Shown in pieces: positions 42,701 through 50,726 of a stretch of DNA of 64,000 bases. Location of the stretch: positions 10,482 through 74,481 of the forward strand of contig CBFHWY010000003.1 in the NCBI GenBank assembly GCA_965659675.1, written 5' to 3'. Below the pieces are notes generated by a model. That model was given only the letters and a program-made list of their open reading frames with translations. It had not been told where the DNA came from and made no database searches. Both the position numbers and the translations under genes were made by a program. This DNA is from CBFHWY01 sp965659675. Lineage in GTDB: Bacteria > Bacteroidota > Bacteroidia > Flavobacteriales_G > Salibacteraceae. Within the stretch, counting starts at the first letter, position 1; every line of letters begins with the position of its first letter.

Positions 42701-43311
42701 CACTACCATATTCTCCAACACCAGATGGCTCTGAGCAGCTTAATCACATTTGGAAACGTTTAAGCGCTTGCACTGTGCTTCCGCACTTCAGTCGTAATAA
42801 TGGGGTCATTAAGAATAGGCATAGTTTACATAGTTTTACTTTTGATCATCCTGATGCCTGGCAACTCGAAGGTTATGTGTATAAAATAGACTTAGGTAAT
42901 GGAAAACATCAATGGATACCTGATTATGTTCAGGCCACAGGTCAAGTGCGCTTAGGGTATTCAGGAAGGTCAACTTCCTCAACAGGAAACGCTAATCCTT
43001 ATGAATGCGACAGCATTAACAAGGTGATTGATATTCCAACCGAAGCAGAACCCCAATTGGTCACGCTAAATACAAATTCGGTCAAAGTATTTCCCAATCC
43101 GACTTCCAAAAACTTTACCATACAATGGTCTTTTGAAGAGAAGGAAGAAGTACAGATACAGGTTTCGGATATTTCAGGGAGGTGGCTCATTACAAAAAAC
43201 AGACTCGAACCGAAAGGAGAAATTAATCTCTCGCTTGATACTCCCGGAGTTTATTTGATCTCTGTTTACAATTCCGGGGAAAGAAAAGTTCAAAAACTCA
43301 TCCTTCAATGA
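39751..43311 (+). CDS. Secreted subtilisin-like serine protease with beta-propeller-like N-terminus and type IX sorting tail
   Basis: 1186 residues with signal peptide ending ISASAQ. Residues 35-430 are repeats of the type NIYLVSNTLVG..DISLSKIDASGNTIWVDSL (delta-60/SBBP-like, probable beta-propeller). The S8 catalytic triad is complete: Asp604 (VGVFDSGI), His664 (DHHGTNVSGVIGAI) and Ser863 (MAGTSISAPHVSGI). The end (VKVFPNPTSKNFTI.. PGVYLISVYNSGERKVQKLILQ) is a type A sorting domain. Probably an exported or surface protease. It overlaps the next gene by ATGA. Confidence 0.92.
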   Translation: MFTLSLIVSQQISASAQYIFNVQEYFTSNNPSANHGSSSIEDSNGNIYLVSNTLVGSTTDISLSKIDASGNTIWVDSLDGHNLNDYGVHLTFNGDGDILICGATQDLNEGYNVLIAQYDTSGSIDWTYEYNAADNLDDIPTYILSDENSNIYVTGGTNTHSEGVNALIFKLDNTGNFQWDDTYDESNEDDSGVQLDLSDGKILMSGGSETNQQSGEYFVLEYNSSGTQTDSWTSPTGVDNVDYLSSMKRSENGNLYLCGSRQDDLYVVALDTLLDTLWTYHYDYNGVADLGKDLCIDQGENIYVTGYGGNNSGGKDALLLKLSSSGILEWERAWKGSLLDSSSSGLQVFEDNYKVFMLASVYNADRDLLVAQIDSSGQIDWYDEHHRGIDSPQSLHRSENGLKLFYSSFDGIQYEEILRSYELFQRSNTAVTDTYGSPLYLEDELIVQFKEKHLDTTALDDLSLRFGELEAFLDSTAVAQIESLNELTNTEDLKIVRIVNQSRHEKLSISRTGYRVPIPEFYRSLLLSFPEDINEKTMASSFGALGSVTGAWVNKIAALDASSNDSLFSNQFSLQNNNFNDHVEIEDAWDIETGKSHVRVGVFDSGIMWEHEDFMFRDTASTPKFDSSLVVDGANFALPQSLLDQRADIRKLANFTGRDRIDHHGTNVSGVIGAIRNNQKGVAGIAGGDSSSNRGVRLVDIKIFKCVFNNDVGGWESFTDEATAIEALRIAALDTNSNGFGIHVANHSYAFFDTSTAPIMEQAYRLLYRNGVTQIASRGNRKDSLNRRGNAWQVPSQYGDSMMLSVAISAPGTGDLDTNFSLFAGEIDLVAPGGYTDVWTTDGSSPPKNGKPYTNFGSMAGTSISAPHVSGITSLIYSYLNDYDCNSRVSHEDVEYILSQTANDKDMSGEDSLSGFGLVSAKKALEFIEWPKHRLYHMDTLIDTSNLILDTTGISITISDEAGFFDNNLSTGQYNADVYLAKASLPYSPTPDGSEQLNHIWKRLSACTVLPHFSRNNGVIKNRHSLHSFTFDHPDAWQLEGYVYKIDLGNGKHQWIPDYVQATGQVRLGYSGRSTSSTGNANPYECDSINKVIDIPTEAEPQLVTLNTNSVKVFPNPTSKNFTIQWSFEEKEEVQIQVSDISGRWLITKNRLEPKGEINLSLDTPGVYLISVYNSGERKVQKLILQ

Positions 43312-45011
43312 AGCGGTTTTATACACTGTTTGTTTTTCTTGCATTTAGCCACGCTTTATGGAGCCAAAGTGTACTTCATGCCAAAAGAATTCTATCATAC
43401 CAAAACAACTCTAGAATTGTAAAACCAGCAGGAGAGGGTCAGTTTATTCTAAGCCTTGGTGCCGCTTATAACGATACCTTACGTTATGGCAATAAGGTCT
43501 TTGTTTATGATACTTCGGTTTCTTCGGGTACTGACATGTTCGGCAATCATCTTCTTATTGATTTTGAAGGAAATTATCAGAATCATTTTCTGAGTGCAAG
43601 AGGCATTGAAACTATACCTTACTTCACCAGCAAGGGATCATTTTTGTTTACCGGGCGTTACCCTGGTTACGCCTCTCCTGTTCGAATCAGTGAGTATGAA
43701 TTTGAAGAGGATACTGTCTATGCCAGAATTACTGGAAATTTTGGAACGGAAAACGCCTACATATGTGCACTTGATCCTCAATTAAGGTTTATTGGTGGTG
43801 TAAACATTTCCACCCCTGGAAGAGGCAGTATACGATTGAAAGCAGTCAGCTCTACTTCAGGTTATTATGTAAGTGGAAGCATAGCTTCTGAGGAGATGAA
43901 ATGGGATTCAGACTCTATTCATGTGAAGAGTTTTGGCTCTTATGCCCAGAGCTTTTCCTTTCTAGCTCGGTTGGATAATGACTTTAATGTTATCTGGCGG
44001 AAGTATATTTTTGGCCTCCAATACCCATTTGACCCAAGATATAAGTATACCTACAAATCAGCGATTTCCTCAGGATCTGTACTTGAAACTTCGGATCAAA
44101 ATCTAATGCTTTTTAGTGTTCATTCAGATGGACTCGAGTTCGATGGCGATACGGTAATTGCTGTGGAAGATCATCGTAGAGGACAGGTACATGCCCTTTT
44201 AATTGACTCTGGCGGGAAACTTATCAAAGCATTCCAGTTCAGAAAACATTTGGAAAGCGATCACCTGGATGCGGTGAGTAACGGAGAAGGTACCATTTTA
44301 CATTTTGTACGGTATAAAGAATCCTTCCCTCATGATGGGACTGTTCATCCTCCAGATTACTACTTCATTGTTTATGATGATACATTAGGCGTTAAAAAGA
44401 TTCTACCCAATCGATATGCAACCGCTGTGTGTTCAGCCTCGGATGGCAGCTTTTATTGGGCAGGTAATATGAGTCCCAATCAGTCCTATGATTTTGGTGA
44501 TATTCACATTAGTGCGAGCACATCGAACAAATTGATCCTTGGGAAGATCTCTGCTGAAGGTGAATATTTGTGGGTTAAAACTTACAATGGCATTTTAGGG
44601 CCGACATCTATAACTGAGCACTATAAAAAAATAGCAATTACCGGAACTCTTCAAAGGACTTTAATTAACGATAACGGCGATACTCTTTTGAAACCTGCCC
44701 CTTCGCCTCTTATTACAGGTGGCTTGGTTATTCTTGAGGATCAACATATACTTGGTGAAACAGAAGTATTAAGTGAAGAGGCCCGTTTAAAAGTCTACCC
44801 AAATCCTTCCAATACTTCATTTACACTTGAGTGGGTGTTTGAAGAGGCGGTGGAACTTTCGGTTTATGATATTTCTGGAAGAAAAATATTTACAAAAACT
44901 GCTTTAGATCAAGCAGATCAACTTCGTTTTAGTCCCAATAATCCTGGTGTTTACTTCATTCACATCCAAGATGGCAAACAGTCTTTAACTAGAAAAATTG
45001 TGAAGCTTTAA
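43308..45011 (+). CDS. Type IX secreted repeat protein, partner of the subtilase
   Basis: 567 residues with signal peptide (KRFYTLFVFLAFSHALWSQ). The body has propeller-like repeats (GKVFVYDTSVSSGTDMFGNH, FIGGVNISTPGRGSIRL, LILGKISAEGEYLWVKTYNG), and the end is a sorting domain (LKVYPNPSNTSFTLEWVFEE.. NPGVYFIHIQDGKQSLTRKIVKL), quite similar to that of the preceding protease. Their 4-base overlap suggests that the two proteins are made and exported together. Function unknown. Confidence 0.85.
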   Translation: MKRFYTLFVFLAFSHALWSQSVLHAKRILSYQNNSRIVKPAGEGQFILSLGAAYNDTLRYGNKVFVYDTSVSSGTDMFGNHLLIDFEGNYQNHFLSARGIETIPYFTSKGSFLFTGRYPGYASPVRISEYEFEEDTVYARITGNFGTENAYICALDPQLRFIGGVNISTPGRGSIRLKAVSSTSGYYVSGSIASEEMKWDSDSIHVKSFGSYAQSFSFLARLDNDFNVIWRKYIFGLQYPFDPRYKYTYKSAISSGSVLETSDQNLMLFSVHSDGLEFDGDTVIAVEDHRRGQVHALLIDSGGKLIKAFQFRKHLESDHLDAVSNGEGTILHFVRYKESFPHDGTVHPPDYYFIVYDDTLGVKKILPNRYATAVCSASDGSFYWAGNMSPNQSYDFGDIHISASTSNKLILGKISAEGEYLWVKTYNGILGPTSITEHYKKIAITGTLQRTLINDNGDTLLKPAPSPLITGGLVILEDQHILGETEVLSEEARLKVYPNPSNTSFTLEWVFEEAVELSVYDISGRKIFTKTALDQADQLRFSPNNPGVYFIHIQDGKQSLTRKIVKL

Positions 45012-45024
45012 GGTTTTTGTGATT

Positions 45025-45492
45025 TTAATCAATCAAACCAAACTGCCTCAGATGATGGCCCATGTGTTTCTTCTGAAATGTTAGCCAGCCCTCAAAATCC
45101 AGATCACCAAAAACTGGGTGGGTATAAATAAGTCCAGGATTCTCTTCGTGATGCTCAAAGAAGCGATCGATCTCCTTAAGCAAAGCCTCTTTTGCAGCTG
45201 AAAGGTCTGGCTTTCTCAAAGGCTGTTCTTTGCCTCCAAAAACCGGATTTGGAATACCACGAGCATACTCCTTATCACTGAACAAGAAGGCTCTTCGTTT
45301 CGGAAGAGAATCTTCGGGCACGGCCAGGTCAACTTTGGCGCGACCGTTACTGATCATCCATGTACCAACTAAGTGTTCAACCATTGCCTGGGGAGACATT
45401 GTTCCCCAAACTCGTTCAGTATCTTCATTCAGCTTTTCGAGTGATTCCGGCACTGTTTTCTTAAAGAATTCCATAAACCGAATGTAAGACAT
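45025..45492 (-). CDS. DUF1569-type DinB-like superfamily protein
   Basis: 155 residues (or 149 from the Met at 45474). An all-alpha DinB/YfiT-like fold with likely metal-binding histidines in MSPQAMVEHLVGTW and FQKKHMGHHLRQFGL. The stretch THPVFGDLDFEGW is typical of DUF1569. The activity is unknown. It converges with the type IX cargo gene. Confidence 0.7.
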   Translation of the reverse strand: MSYIRFMEFFKKTVPESLEKLNEDTERVWGTMSPQAMVEHLVGTWMISNGRAKVDLAVPEDSLPKRRAFLFSDKEYARGIPNPVFGGKEQPLRKPDLSAAKEALLKEIDRFFEHHEENPGLIYTHPVFGDLDFEGWLTFQKKHMGHHLRQFGLID

Positions 45493-45529
45493 TGATTGGT
45501 AATTTTAGCAAATGCAAATCCTTAACTGT

Positions 45530-45968
45530 CCAAAGCTTTAGCCCTTTTGCCTGACGGCAATGGTCTTTTTGCTCCTGGCTGTCGCTCGAACAAGTTCGGC
45601 TCATGGATTAAGCCTCCTTACAGTCGGCTTTTTCCTCAAAGGGGGTGGATCCAAAGCTTTAGCCCTTTTGCCTGACGGCAATGGTCTTTTTGCTCCTGAC
45701 TGTCGCTCGAACAAGTTCGGCTCATGGATTAAGCCTCCTTTGCAGTCGGATTTTTCCTCAGAAGGGGGTGTGTCCAAAGCCTTAGCCCTTTTGCCTGACG
45801 GCAATGGCCTTTTTGCTCTTGGCTGTTGCTCGAACAAGTTCGGCTCATGGATTAAGCCTCCTTTGCAGTCGGATTTTTCCTCAGAAGGGGGTGTGTCCAA
45901 AGCTTTAGCCCTTTTGCCTGTCGGCAATGGTCTTTTTGCTCCTGGCTGTCGCTCGAACAAGTTCGGCT
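45530..45968 (+). repeat. Tandem repeat of 121-123 bp, four copies (last partial)
   Basis: Copies start at 45530, 45651, 45774 and 45897. Each begins CCAAAGCTTTAGCCCTTTTG, holds a hairpin TTGCC-TGAC-GGCAA and a second one CGAACAAGTTCG, and ends in CCTCAGAAGGGGGTG. The first 17 bases equal the trailer of tRNA-Pro in inverse orientation (AAGCTTTAGCCC). Open frames of 131-151 codons on both strands come from the absence of stops in the unit and show no coding features. Confidence 0.93.
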
Positions 45969-45980
45969 CCATCCAGAAGC

Positions 45981-46013
45981 AAAAAGCCCCTTCCATGTTC
46001 CATGGAAAGGGCT
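45981..46013 (-). terminator. Intrinsic terminator of tRNA-Pro
   Basis: On the minus strand AGCCCTTTCCATG pairs with CATGGAAGGGGCT around GAA and is followed by T5. It lies ten bases after the tRNA end. Confidence 0.85.
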
Positions 46014-46022
46014 AAAGCTTTG

Positions 46023-46097
46023 TCGGGTAGAGAGGATTCGAACCTCCGATCTCACGCCCCCCAGACGTGCACATTAACCGGACTATGCTACTACCCG
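46023..46097 (-). tRNA. tRNA-Pro (GGG)
   Basis: Cloverleaf with acceptor CGGGTAG/CTACCCG and discriminator A, anticodon stem CACGT/GCGTG, loop CTGGGGG (anticodon GGG, G37), T arm GGAGG-TTCGAAT-CCTCT. CCA is not encoded. Confidence 0.94.
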
Positions 46098-46106
46098 AAT
46101 AGGGGG

Positions 46107-46114
46107 CAAAAATA
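46107..46114 (-). promoter_or_regulatory. -7 promoter box of tRNA-Pro
   Basis: Minus strand TATTTTTG matches TAnnTTTG, nine bases before the tRNA 5' end. A TTTG about 15 bases further upstream could be the -33 box. Confidence 0.55.
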
Positions 46115-46164
46115 CAATTTAGTTCAGTGCAAATAAATGGGTGTTTGCCAAGAAAAACGGGCAA

Positions 46165-47112
46165 CTATTTTGCGCAGGTCTGATTATAGTAGTTAACCGC
46201 TTCCAGCATGTTCTTCCACTTTAAGTAGTCCTTTTTCTGCTTTTTATCTAAGGCTTGAAAGGCAGGGCAATTAATGAATAACGCTTCAACCCACTCCTCG
46301 CAGCTCGCCTTGGTAACGATCTCCATTTGACTTCCCTTATCGCGATTTAAGGTAAGGTACTCCGTATTGTAAGCTGCCCCTGAGTTAACCGTTGCCGGAC
46401 CTGAACTTTCCCAGTCATTCTCTGCCATTTTCTGATCTAGCTTACTACTTGCAGCTGAGGATGCCGCATTCCCAAGGGCGGTCATCGCTTTATTCACACT
46501 CGTTGGAAAAGGGTTTTCTGCCATCAAAACAGCACCATCTGCAAGCGCCTGGGTCCATATGCTTCTGTATCGATCATAGGCTGTTGTCTCTCCATTGATC
46601 GTTTGTGCAACCCGGCTAAAACTCTTGGGTTTATATGCCCAAACAAGTCCATCTTTATCTTCCATGAGAATCTCATACACAAGCCAATCCTTTTCAAAAT
46701 ACTGCCCCTCTGCTGCCATCATTTCATCCTTGAAACGCAGTGCAATTTTGGCTTCTTTCTTATTCCCATCGTTGTCGATAACATATCCTGGGTAAAAGTT
46801 CTTCTTTTCTTTCCTATCCTCCTTGAAATCGCTTATCCTAAGCCTTGGCTGGAAGTATTGAATGTCCATACGGGCAAACTTCTGTTTATCCTTACCTTGC
46901 TTGAGTCCAACTTCAGTAGTGTCATTGTTCTCCACTTTGATCTGGATCTCCCCTTCCAATTTTTGTCCGTTAAAATCTACTATGTAGCCGGGCAGGTACT
47001 TGCTGACCCAGGTGCGTTTTTTGCCTGATTGGGTCATAGACTGCGTTTGGTATTGACTAAAAAGGCCAGTGCTTGAAATAGTAAAAATGAATAGTAGGGC
47101 TATCGTTTTCAT
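46165..47112 (-). CDS. Hypothetical exported protein
   Basis: 315 residues from the ATG at 47112, which opens a signal peptide (KTIALLFIFTISSTGLFSQ). Two similar segments, LPGYIVDFNGQKLEGEIQIKV and YPGYVIDNDGNKKEAKIALRF, suggest an internal repeat. Two late cysteines (SCEEW, NCPAF) and a third near the end may form disulfides. I do not recognise the family. It is divergent from the CHAT-TPR gene with only about 32 bp between starts, which suggests shared control. Confidence 0.65.
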   Translation of the reverse strand: MKTIALLFIFTISSTGLFSQYQTQSMTQSGKKRTWVSKYLPGYIVDFNGQKLEGEIQIKVENNDTTEVGLKQGKDKQKFARMDIQYFQPRLRISDFKEDRKEKKNFYPGYVIDNDGNKKEAKIALRFKDEMMAAEGQYFEKDWLVYEILMEDKDGLVWAYKPKSFSRVAQTINGETTAYDRYRSIWTQALADGAVLMAENPFPTSVNKAMTALGNAASSAASSKLDQKMAENDWESSGPATVNSGAAYNTEYLTLNRDKGSQMEIVTKASCEEWVEALFINCPAFQALDKKQKKDYLKWKNMLEAVNYYNQTCAK

Positions 47113-47144
47113 AAAATGTATCTTGTGGGTTAATGCCGCAATGT

Positions 47145-49898
47145 ATGCCTTTAAACCCACTAAGAAAAATACTGATAATCAGCTTTCTGTATATAAGTTG
47201 TTTTATCGGCTCAACTACACTGATCGCCCAAAATAAACCGAACAAGGTCATTGATAACGATCTTCAAAACCTCTCCTTCGCGGTGATTGACGGAGAAAGT
47301 GTAGAACTTTTTGCAGACATTAAATGGCTGAGGACTGGCACCGCACCCATGCGCATGCAACGTATGCAATATGGGGCAGGTGATGCGGCTTACTTGGTTC
47401 ACGCTGCAGAACGCGGATTTGGAAGCCCCTGGGGAGCGCTGTCCACAGCGGAATCTGTCTCAGAACCATACACCCACACGGTTCCAGGCAGAATGGGCAA
47501 CACCTTACTTCAGGTCATCAGCAGAGCTTATGCCACAGAAGGCATCATTCACCATCACTTGGGTCAATTTGAAGAAGCAGAAGCAGCTCAAAAACGTGCA
47601 TATGATCTGCGCAGCGGACGCTTTGGGAAAGATCACTTTAGTAGCCTGAATTCGATGAGTAATCTCGCGGCATTGTATCGCGACTGGGGTAAGTTCATTA
47701 GATCAGAAGAGATGATGAAAACACTCATTTCTACTTTGGAGGCAAACAACATGCAATCAACTCCGGCATATGCCATCGCATTGAATAATATGGCCATGTT
47801 ATCGCTCTCGTTAGGTCGACTGGATGAAGCTGAAAACTACAACACAAAAGCCATTGAGTTCGCTTATAACAATATGAAAGGCAAAGACAAGGAGCTCTTT
47901 CCCTACAAGGTGAACAAAGCACTTATCCTTCGTGAAAAAGGAGAATTGGCCTTAGCTGAAGTATTGCTTACCAAACTCAAGGAACAAAAGGAAAAAAGCT
48001 TTGGTAAGAAGAAACCCGCTTATGCAAGGGCGATCAATCACCTGGCAGGAGTGCGTCTGGAATTGAGAAAGTATGACGAAGTGGACGAAATGCTGGAAGA
48101 CGCATTAAAGATCTACATGAAGAGCTTTGGGAATAATCACCCGGCTACCGCCAGAATTCACGTTAACCTGGGTATCTATTACATGCTTCAAAAGAAATAT
48201 AGCTCTGCCGAGGAGGAGCTGAACGCTGCCGAGCGTGCACAGAATTATATTCTTGGAAAGAATAACCCAGATTACCTCTACACCTTACTCCTAAAAGGAA
48301 GCAACTATGAACTTGCCGGCAAGGTCGATCTGGCCTACGAGAGTTTAGAAAACCTGAACGATGCCGTCATGGAACAGGTGAAAGAATATTTTCCAGCCTT
48401 AAGTGAAGAGGAAAAAACTAAACTTTGGTCAATTTCTCATCCCTATGTATTGAATTATCTAGGCTTTGTAGCTGAACATAAAAAAGCAGATCCAGAAAAG
48501 CTTAAACGCCTCCTAAATACCCATTGGTCAAGCAAAGGAATACTGCTGAGCTCGTCAAAAAAACTGAAATCAAAGGTCAAGTCGAGTAATGACCCCGAAC
48601 TACTCAAGCTCTATGAGGACTGGGTAGCTAAAAAATCCCTGCTTGCCAAGTATTACTCCATGCCTAAAAAACAGGTTTTCTCTCTTGGCGTGAGGCTCGA
48701 TAAACTCGAGAAACAAGCCAATGAACTCGAAAAGACACTCACACAAAAAAGTGGATCAAGCATAAGCTCCAGTGTAGTGAGTTTTGATGATGTTCAATCT
48801 AAACTCAAAGACGGAGAGGTGCTTGTTGAGGTCATAAAAACCAGAAGAAATGATTTTAAGGATGCAGCAGAGTCCTACATCGCACTGATCATAAAAAACG
48901 GTGAAAATCCCAAGCTCAAGACCATTGGCGAGGCTAAATTTCTCGAAGAAAAAGCCGCGAAAGCATACCGAAACACGATCAGGGCAAAGATCAAAGACAC
49001 GCGATCTTATACCTATTTCTGGGAGCCTGTTGCACAAGAAGTTGAAGCTTCAAATAAGATCTATCTGTCGCTCGACGGAGTATATAACCAGATCAGCCTG
49101 GCAACTTTAAATGTTCCAGAGCAGGGCTATATCCTAAGGAAAAAGACCTTGATCCAAATTAGCTCAGGAAAAGACCTCAATAAGATCACTGAGATCAAAG
49201 ACCTGGAGTCAGCCATGCTCATTGGCAATCCTGCTTTTGGATCAAAAGGTCAATTGGCTCCGCTGCCAGGTACGCAGGTTGAGGTCGACAAAATTGATAA
49301 GATCCTCCGTCAGAAGAGTATAAAGACTGAAGTACTCACCGGTGATCAGGCCAGCGAAGAGGCCATAAAGAAGGCAGCAAACCCTGGATTGCTTCACATC
49401 GCCACCCACGGATTTTTTGAGGAAGACCAACAAATGACAAAGGGATTAAGAACAGGCTTCGAAGCTCCCAGAGTTGTTGAAAATCCTTTGTTACGATCAG
49501 GACTGATGTTGAGCGGTGCCGAACTCAGCGCCTCTGAACAAATGGAACGAAGTGGTAGTTCGGAAAATGGAGTACTCACTGCTTATGAAGCAATGGATCT
49601 TGAACTCAATGAAACTCAGATCGTGATACTCAGCGCCTGTGAAACTGGCTTAGGAGATGTTAGTGCTGGCGAAGGTGTTTATGGTTTGCAAAGAGCTTTC
49701 CAGATCGCTGGAGCAAAAACCATCATCACCTCCCTGTGGAAAGTGAATGACCAGGCGACCCAGGAACTCATGACACGCTTCATACAAGAATTGCTCAATG
49801 ATAAACCAAAACAGGAGGCTTTTCGGATTGCCCAATTAGCCCTGGTCGAAAAATATGAAGCTCCTTATTTTTGGGGAGCCTTTGTGATGTTAAACTAA
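47145..49898 (+). CDS. TPR-CHAT protein (caspase-like peptidase domain)
   Basis: 917 residues from the ATG at 47145 (another at 47133). N-terminal signal sequence or membrane anchor KILIISFLYISCFIGSTTLIAQ, then about eight tetratricopeptide repeats (residues 120-420, for example ALNNMAMLSLSLGRLDEAENYNTKAI), a coiled linker and a C-terminal CHAT domain. The catalytic dyad is His755 (LHIATHGFF) and Cys832 (ILSACETGLGDVSAGEGVYGL). CHAT proteases act after activation through their sensor parts; substrate here unknown. The divergent exported protein is a candidate partner. Confidence 0.9.
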   Translation: MPLNPLRKILIISFLYISCFIGSTTLIAQNKPNKVIDNDLQNLSFAVIDGESVELFADIKWLRTGTAPMRMQRMQYGAGDAAYLVHAAERGFGSPWGALSTAESVSEPYTHTVPGRMGNTLLQVISRAYATEGIIHHHLGQFEEAEAAQKRAYDLRSGRFGKDHFSSLNSMSNLAALYRDWGKFIRSEEMMKTLISTLEANNMQSTPAYAIALNNMAMLSLSLGRLDEAENYNTKAIEFAYNNMKGKDKELFPYKVNKALILREKGELALAEVLLTKLKEQKEKSFGKKKPAYARAINHLAGVRLELRKYDEVDEMLEDALKIYMKSFGNNHPATARIHVNLGIYYMLQKKYSSAEEELNAAERAQNYILGKNNPDYLYTLLLKGSNYELAGKVDLAYESLENLNDAVMEQVKEYFPALSEEEKTKLWSISHPYVLNYLGFVAEHKKADPEKLKRLLNTHWSSKGILLSSSKKLKSKVKSSNDPELLKLYEDWVAKKSLLAKYYSMPKKQVFSLGVRLDKLEKQANELEKTLTQKSGSSISSSVVSFDDVQSKLKDGEVLVEVIKTRRNDFKDAAESYIALIIKNGENPKLKTIGEAKFLEEKAAKAYRNTIRAKIKDTRSYTYFWEPVAQEVEASNKIYLSLDGVYNQISLATLNVPEQGYILRKKTLIQISSGKDLNKITEIKDLESAMLIGNPAFGSKGQLAPLPGTQVEVDKIDKILRQKSIKTEVLTGDQASEEAIKKAANPGLLHIATHGFFEEDQQMTKGLRTGFEAPRVVENPLLRSGLMLSGAELSASEQMERSGSSENGVLTAYEAMDLELNETQIVILSACETGLGDVSAGEGVYGLQRAFQIAGAKTIITSLWKVNDQATQELMTRFIQELLNDKPKQEAFRIAQLALVEKYEAPYFWGAFVMLN

Positions 49899-49916
49899 TT
49901 AAATGACTTCAATTTC

Positions 49917-49924
49917 TACATTTG
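49917..49924 (+). promoter_or_regulatory. -7 promoter box before the DUF6090-type gene
   Basis: TACATTTG matches TAnnTTTG and ends four bases before the ATG at 49929. Confidence 0.5.
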
Positions 49925-49928
49925 AAAC

Positions 49929-50714
49929 ATGAAATGGACCAGGCTTTCTGGATACCTAATAGAGGCAGTTGGAATCATTCTTTCCATCCTGATCGCATTG
50001 GCAATAGAGAATTGGGATGAGGAGCAGAAAAAAATGGAGAAGGAGGAGATCTACCTTGTTTCTCTTCACGGTGACCTCATAAAAGATGAAAATCAGCTCA
50101 ATCGCAGAATCAAAGATTACGAAACCAAGCTTCAGGCCGCTATGGATATCATGTTGGCCTGCACTGAACCAGAGGAAGGAGATCAGCAGATGATCTTGCA
50201 GCAGATCGAGTCAAAACTGACCTACAACTTTGCCTACATCCCGAGCAACAATACCTATCAAGCCCTTGAATCAAGTGGAGATATAAAATTCATCACAAAC
50301 TCAAAACTAAAGATTCTCCTTTTTGAATTAGACAAAGCCTTTGAAGCAAACGAGCAAAAAGGAACTCTTTTCCTTGAATTCATGAACTCCCCACTTTGGG
50401 CAGGTTACCTCATTGAGAATGCAAATTATGATGCTGCTGTGCTTCAGGTAGACTCTACAGAGCTAAAAACTGAAGTTTACAATAGGGTCAAAAGAATGTA
50501 CAAGTTGATCGAAACCTATTACTATGATCTCCTCGGAACTGAACTCAAGATCGAAGAAGTGCGCATGGCTCTTGAAGAAGAATTGATCGACAAGGAAATT
50601 GAATTTGAGGCTCAGCAGGAGAGCGAAGAAGATCCAGAAGCTGAAAAAGAAGCCAGCGGAGAAGCAAAAGAAAATGAGGCACAAGAATTGGAAGACCTGC
50701 TAGATGAACTTTAA
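49929..50714 (+). CDS. DUF6090-type membrane protein
   Basis: 261 residues. An N-terminal membrane helix (YLIEAVGIILSILIALAIENW) ends in the conserved ENWDE motif of this Bacteroidota family. The middle is helical with YIPSNNTYQALESSGDIKFI, a family signature, and the last 40 residues are mostly Glu and Ala, strongly acidic. Function unknown. It may be coupled to the YceI gene 12 bases downstream. Confidence 0.75.
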   Translation: MKWTRLSGYLIEAVGIILSILIALAIENWDEEQKKMEKEEIYLVSLHGDLIKDENQLNRRIKDYETKLQAAMDIMLACTEPEEGDQQMILQQIESKLTYNFAYIPSNNTYQALESSGDIKFITNSKLKILLFELDKAFEANEQKGTLFLEFMNSPLWAGYLIENANYDAAVLQVDSTELKTEVYNRVKRMYKLIETYYYDLLGTELKIEEVRMALEEELIDKEIEFEAQQESEEDPEAEKEASGEAKENEAQELEDLLDEL

Positions 50715-50726
50715 TAGCTTTGAATC

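Larger units (their letters stand above)
45493..46022. other. 530-bp gene-free region next to tRNA-Pro
   Basis: It consists of the four tandem repeats, then the tRNA-Pro terminator at 45981-46013. I see no gene. Confidence 0.7.

Noticed and set aside
23168..45968. CRISPR arrays at 23168-23290, 30156-30450 or 45530-45968
   Set aside because: Repeats are directly tandem, with no unique spacers, and no cas gene is present.
45560..46015. ORFs of 131-151 codons on both strands in the 121-123 bp repeat
   Set aside because: Same repeat translated four times, no start context, no family signature, and one runs into the tRNA-Pro terminator.
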